Source: Nitrososphaerota archaeon (GTDB lineage Archaea > Iainarchaeota > Iainarchaeia > Iainarchaeales > VGJJ01). From it: DNA of 8,592 nucleotides. The DNA is taken from assembly GCA_020053155.1 (NCBI GenBank), contig JAGVNS010000023.1:1-8592 (forward strand). The letters run 5' to 3'. The notes beneath the pieces are model-generated. The model was not told the origin of the DNA. It ran no database searches and saw nothing but the letters and a program-made list of their open reading frames with translations. Each line of letters starts with the position of its first letter. Position 1 is the stretch's first letter. Below are positions 6,621 through 8,592 of this stretch, piece by piece. Both the position numbers and the translations under genes were made by a program.

Positions 6621-6875
6621 TAGAACTGGATTACGGACACATTTACCCCGCCATGGGAAAAGCCATTCAGGCAGCAGGAAGGGTGATCCGCCCCCCCACA
6701 GATGTGGGGACCATTGTCTTCCTCGACAAGCGCTACATGTGGGATAATTACAAAAAATGTTTGCCCCGCCACCCAAACGTACCATTTATCGCTCAATCCC
6801 GGGGAGCAAGTCAAAGCATTCTGGGAAAAAAAGAGGTTCCCGAATAATGCAAACGAAGAGGGAAGGATTAAATAG
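6621..6875 (+). pseudogene. Remnant of a second XPD-like helicase gene (3' end only, frameshifted)
   Basis: The frame through about 6630-6770 encodes YGHIYPAMGKAIQAAGRVIR and on through VGTIVFLDKRYMWDNYKKCLP. It aligns almost residue for residue with the end of the intact helicase (motif VI region onward). By eye the DNA is about 80% identical over 130 bp. After CLP the match moves to another frame: from 6780 it reads YHLSLNP and then VKAFWEKKR, against YYPTNDP and VKEFWQRKR in the intact gene. Between CLP and that tyrosine there are 13 nt rather than 12, so a one-base insertion fits. The shifted frame stops at TAG 6873-6875. Nothing upstream of about 6621 resembles the helicase; all ATPase motifs are missing. 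The whole gap between coding genes (6582-6910) holds this remnant plus the next promoter and ribosome binding site. Confidence 0.85.
6868..6874 (+). promoter_or_regulatory. TATA-like box for the 6911-7708 gene
   Basis: TTAAATA at 6868-6874 would place a transcription start near 6895-6900, giving a short leader with a ribosome binding site rather than a leaderless message. It overlaps the end of the helicase remnant. Confidence 0.45.
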
Positions 6876-6895
6876 GGGCCCTGATGTTTTCAGTC

Positions 6896-6901
6896 AAGGA
6901 G
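6896..6901 (+). promoter_or_regulatory. Shine-Dalgarno site deciding the start at 6911
   Basis: AAGGAG at 6896-6901 lies 9 nt before the ATG at 6911. This favours 6911 over the in-frame ATG at 6884, which has no such site and lies ahead of the predicted transcription start. Confidence 0.65.
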
Positions 6902-6910
6902 AGAACAACA

Positions 6911-7708
6911 ATGGCTCAACGAGGCGCACGTGGAAGATTCTTACCCAATGTTAGCGGCCGTGCGGGAAGGCAGGGACTCACACCCACACAGGGGCCTCGC
7001 GGACAAAGTTTAGCCAAACCCCTCATGCGGCGTTTTAGATTTGGGTTGGCAGGAACAATTGAGAGGGGAGTTCGAGCCAACGCCCGATTGTCCCAATTGG
7101 TAACAGCCCCACCCGTCATCCCAAAAATGGAACGAAAAATTGCGAGAGTAGAAAAAAGGTCGGGGGAGGCGTTAGTTCGACGCGCAAATCTTAAGGGAAA
7201 ATCAAAGAGCGCCGAAGCCTATCGAATGAAAACATCCACTTGGATTTGGCCGATAAGCAAAATGGCGAGTAGTTTTTGGGGATGGAGAGTGGGCCGCCTC
7301 AACAAAAAACTTTCCGCCAATGCACAAGTCATTAGCGCATTAACCCAGGCGTCAAGGGCGGTGGAGGAGGAATATAATAACCGGCTCGGTTTGAAGGGGT
7401 TAACGCAGCAAACTCGACTTGCACGCGCACGCGCCGAAATGGGAACCCAAATACCTCAAATTCAACGACGCTTTAGAACAATACTGGTCGACCTCTCCAT
7501 GAAATATGGGCAAGGAAAGGGGCGAAGCAGAATATTTACAAGACTCATTACTAACATCCAGCTCATTTCCACCCCCGAACAAGTCATTGAGTTTGAAAGC
7601 TACCTCCGAATGGCACAGCGGGCGTTTGCACAAAACAACGCAGCAGAGGCGCGGCAATACCTTGACTTGATGACCCAATTCTTAACTCCCATCGGGCCGA
7701 ATCCATAA
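6911..7708 (+). CDS. Unrecognised very basic protein
   Basis: 265 residues; I do not recognise the family. The first 100 residues are rich in Arg, Lys, Gly and Pro and low in acidic residues, looking disordered or nucleic-acid binding. A Trp-rich patch, STWIWPISKMASSFWGW, lies at about 109-125. From about 130 on it is mostly helical with many Arg and Gln (for example QQTRLARARAEM at 166-177), ending in ARQYLDLMTQFLTP. There is no signal peptide and no convincing membrane segment, though the Trp patch might sit at a membrane surface. The start at 6911 follows a good Shine-Dalgarno site. The next gene encodes a secreted protein 65 bp downstream with its own promoter, so the two are neighbours but not clearly an operon. 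Structural, nucleoid or ribosome-associated roles are all guesses. Confidence 0.8.
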   Translation: MAQRGARGRFLPNVSGRAGRQGLTPTQGPRGQSLAKPLMRRFRFGLAGTIERGVRANARLSQLVTAPPVIPKMERKIARVEKRSGEALVRRANLKGKSKSAEAYRMKTSTWIWPISKMASSFWGWRVGRLNKKLSANAQVISALTQASRAVEEEYNNRLGLKGLTQQTRLARARAEMGTQIPQIQRRFRTILVDLSMKYGQGKGRSRIFTRLITNIQLISTPEQVIEFESYLRMAQRAFAQNNAAEARQYLDLMTQFLTPIGPNP

Positions 7709-7742
7709 TTTAGGTAACAGACGCGAGCGCGAAACGCCAACG

Positions 7743-7750
7743 TATATAAA
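7743..7750 (+). promoter_or_regulatory. TATA box for the secreted protein gene
   Basis: TATATAAA at 7743-7750 is followed by 23 nt and the ATG at 7774. This is the clearest archaeal TATA box in the window and predicts a leaderless mRNA. Confidence 0.75.
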
Positions 7751-7773
7751 GGGGCAAAAGCCACATTGATTGC

Positions 7774-8592
7774 ATGAACCGACACGCAGTCGTTGGGATT
7801 TTAGCCCTCCTTGTAATAGGGGGCGGTTTCTTCCTCTGGACCGAAACGGCCAAGGCACAAGCAAGCACGCCCACTCCTTCACCCGCCCTCCCCACCCCGT
7901 ATGAAACGCTCAAACTCAACAATCCCATTCTGACCGAAATGATTGAAACGGATACAATACCCGTTTTCGCTGCGGGGGAAAACATTCGACACGCACTTGA
8001 TACGATCACACGGTTGGATGACGCGGATTACGGATCCTTTGCCGCACTCAAACATCCCACTAACGCCAATTCCGTTTACGTATTTATCCATGAAGGAAGT
8101 GGGGAAATACAAGTGTGGAAAGGCCTCATTGGCGGCACATTCGAACTGCTGGATTGCTCGGGACTTGATTGGGATTTAGATGATGAAACGGATGATATTG
8201 CGGACAATGACGGTACCCTCAACGAAATTGAAGGAAAAATAACCGTTGATGGGTTTCTCACCAACAATAATTGCCAGAATAACTATAGCCCTTACCAACG
8301 GAAATACACACAACTGGGAGATCCCGACACTTTTGGCTTGTCGAACTCCATCAATGGGCTCTTATCCAAAACCTCCGAAATCATTCGCAATAGCCAATGG
8401 CAACTCGCTGTTTTTGTGACTGCCGTGCTTACCGCAAGTAGCACCACCGCGCAAGCCGAAGCCGATGCTGAAGCAGAAGCGTTGGGGGACCCCGCCAATC
8501 CCGCGGTGTGTGCGGAAACACCCACCATCACCAAGGAATACCAGTTAAGCAACGGAACGGTAAACATTACCGCGGGTAATCCCATCAGCATA
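7774..8592 (+). CDS. Secreted protein of unknown function, 3'-truncated by the window
   Basis: The frame stays open for 273 codons to the window edge. Residues 1-30 form a classic signal peptide: MNRHAVVG, a hydrophobic core ILALLVIGGGFFLW, then AKAQA before STPTPSP, with Ala at -3 and -1 for signal peptidase. A Thr/Pro/Ser-rich linker (31-42) follows. The mature part contains an acidic stretch LDWDLDDETDDIADND (131-146) that could bind calcium, cysteines at 128, 167 and 246, and a second hydrophobic run LAVFVTAVLTA (211-221) followed by an Ala/Glu run AQAEADAEAEA (226-236). It is probably exported and perhaps surface-attached through unseen C-terminal sequence. I recognise no domain. The start is set by the TATA box 23 nt upstream. 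Its acidic, Asn/Thr-rich composition contrasts with the basic neighbour before it. Confidence 0.85.
   Translation, partial: MNRHAVVGILALLVIGGGFFLWTETAKAQASTPTPSPALPTPYETLKLNNPILTEMIETDTIPVFAAGENIRHALDTITRLDDADYGSFAALKHPTNANSVYVFIHEGSGEIQVWKGLIGGTFELLDCSGLDWDLDDETDDIADNDGTLNEIEGKITVDGFLTNNNCQNNYSPYQRKYTQLGDPDTFGLSNSINGLLSKTSEIIRNSQWQLAVFVTAVLTASSTTAQAEADAEAEALGDPANPAVCAETPTITKEYQLSNGTVNITAGNPISI

Noticed and set aside
6416..6814. Minus-strand 132-codon frame
   Set aside because: It is antisense to the ATPase 3' end and the helicase remnant, whose plus-strand homology explains the region.
6473..6847. 124-codon plus-strand frame as an intact gene
   Set aside because: Its first third is an out-of-frame overlap with the end of the DUF4143 ATPase gene; the rest is the frameshifted helicase remnant.
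7710..8009. Minus-strand frames over the secreted-protein gene, including 7710-8009 and 8292-8591
   Set aside because: The plus-strand frame has a TATA box, signal peptide and 273 open codons; the minus frames are shadows.

Overview
The window looks archaeal. The evidence is an archaeal-type tryptophanyl-tRNA synthetase, an XPD-type helicase with a four-cysteine Fe-S domain, a single-domain KaiC/RadA-like ATPase, a DUF4143 ATPase, and a repeated promoter layout. In that layout a TATA-like box ends 22-25 nt before an ATG, as expected for leaderless transcripts. Short intergenic gaps and several unrecognised small proteins would suit a compact, possibly DPANN-like genome, but the lineage cannot be fixed from this sequence alone.

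Layout. Positions 3-1007 (+) hold the 3' part of trpS, whose start lies outside the window. It meets tail-to-tail, with a 4-nt stop-codon overlap, a minus-strand pair: an unrecognised protein with probable winged-helix segments (1400-2155) followed by a small UspA-like protein (1004-1384). Upstream on the same strand, with its own promoter, is a KaiC-like ATPase (2326-3087). A 104-bp divergent promoter region separates it from the XPD-like helicase (3192-5111, +). Then come a 183-bp gap, a DUF4143-type AAA ATPase (5295-6581, +), and a frameshifted remnant of a second helicase 3' end (about 6621-6875). The right end holds a very basic unrecognised protein (6911-7708, +) and the start of a secreted protein (7774 to the window end, +).

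How the parts relate. The KaiC-like ATPase and XPD-like helicase share a promoter region. A DNA-repair or regulatory link between them is possible but unproven. The most informative structural feature is the DUF4143 ATPase lying between an intact helicase gene and a decayed, diverged copy of that gene's last roughly 70 codons. This suggests either an old tandem helicase duplication partly replaced by the ATPase gene, or insertion of the ATPase with rearrangement. I see no rRNA, tRNA, CRISPR array or transposase. I do not see a clear new multi-gene system. The two unrecognised genes at the right end and the helicase remnant are the best leads.
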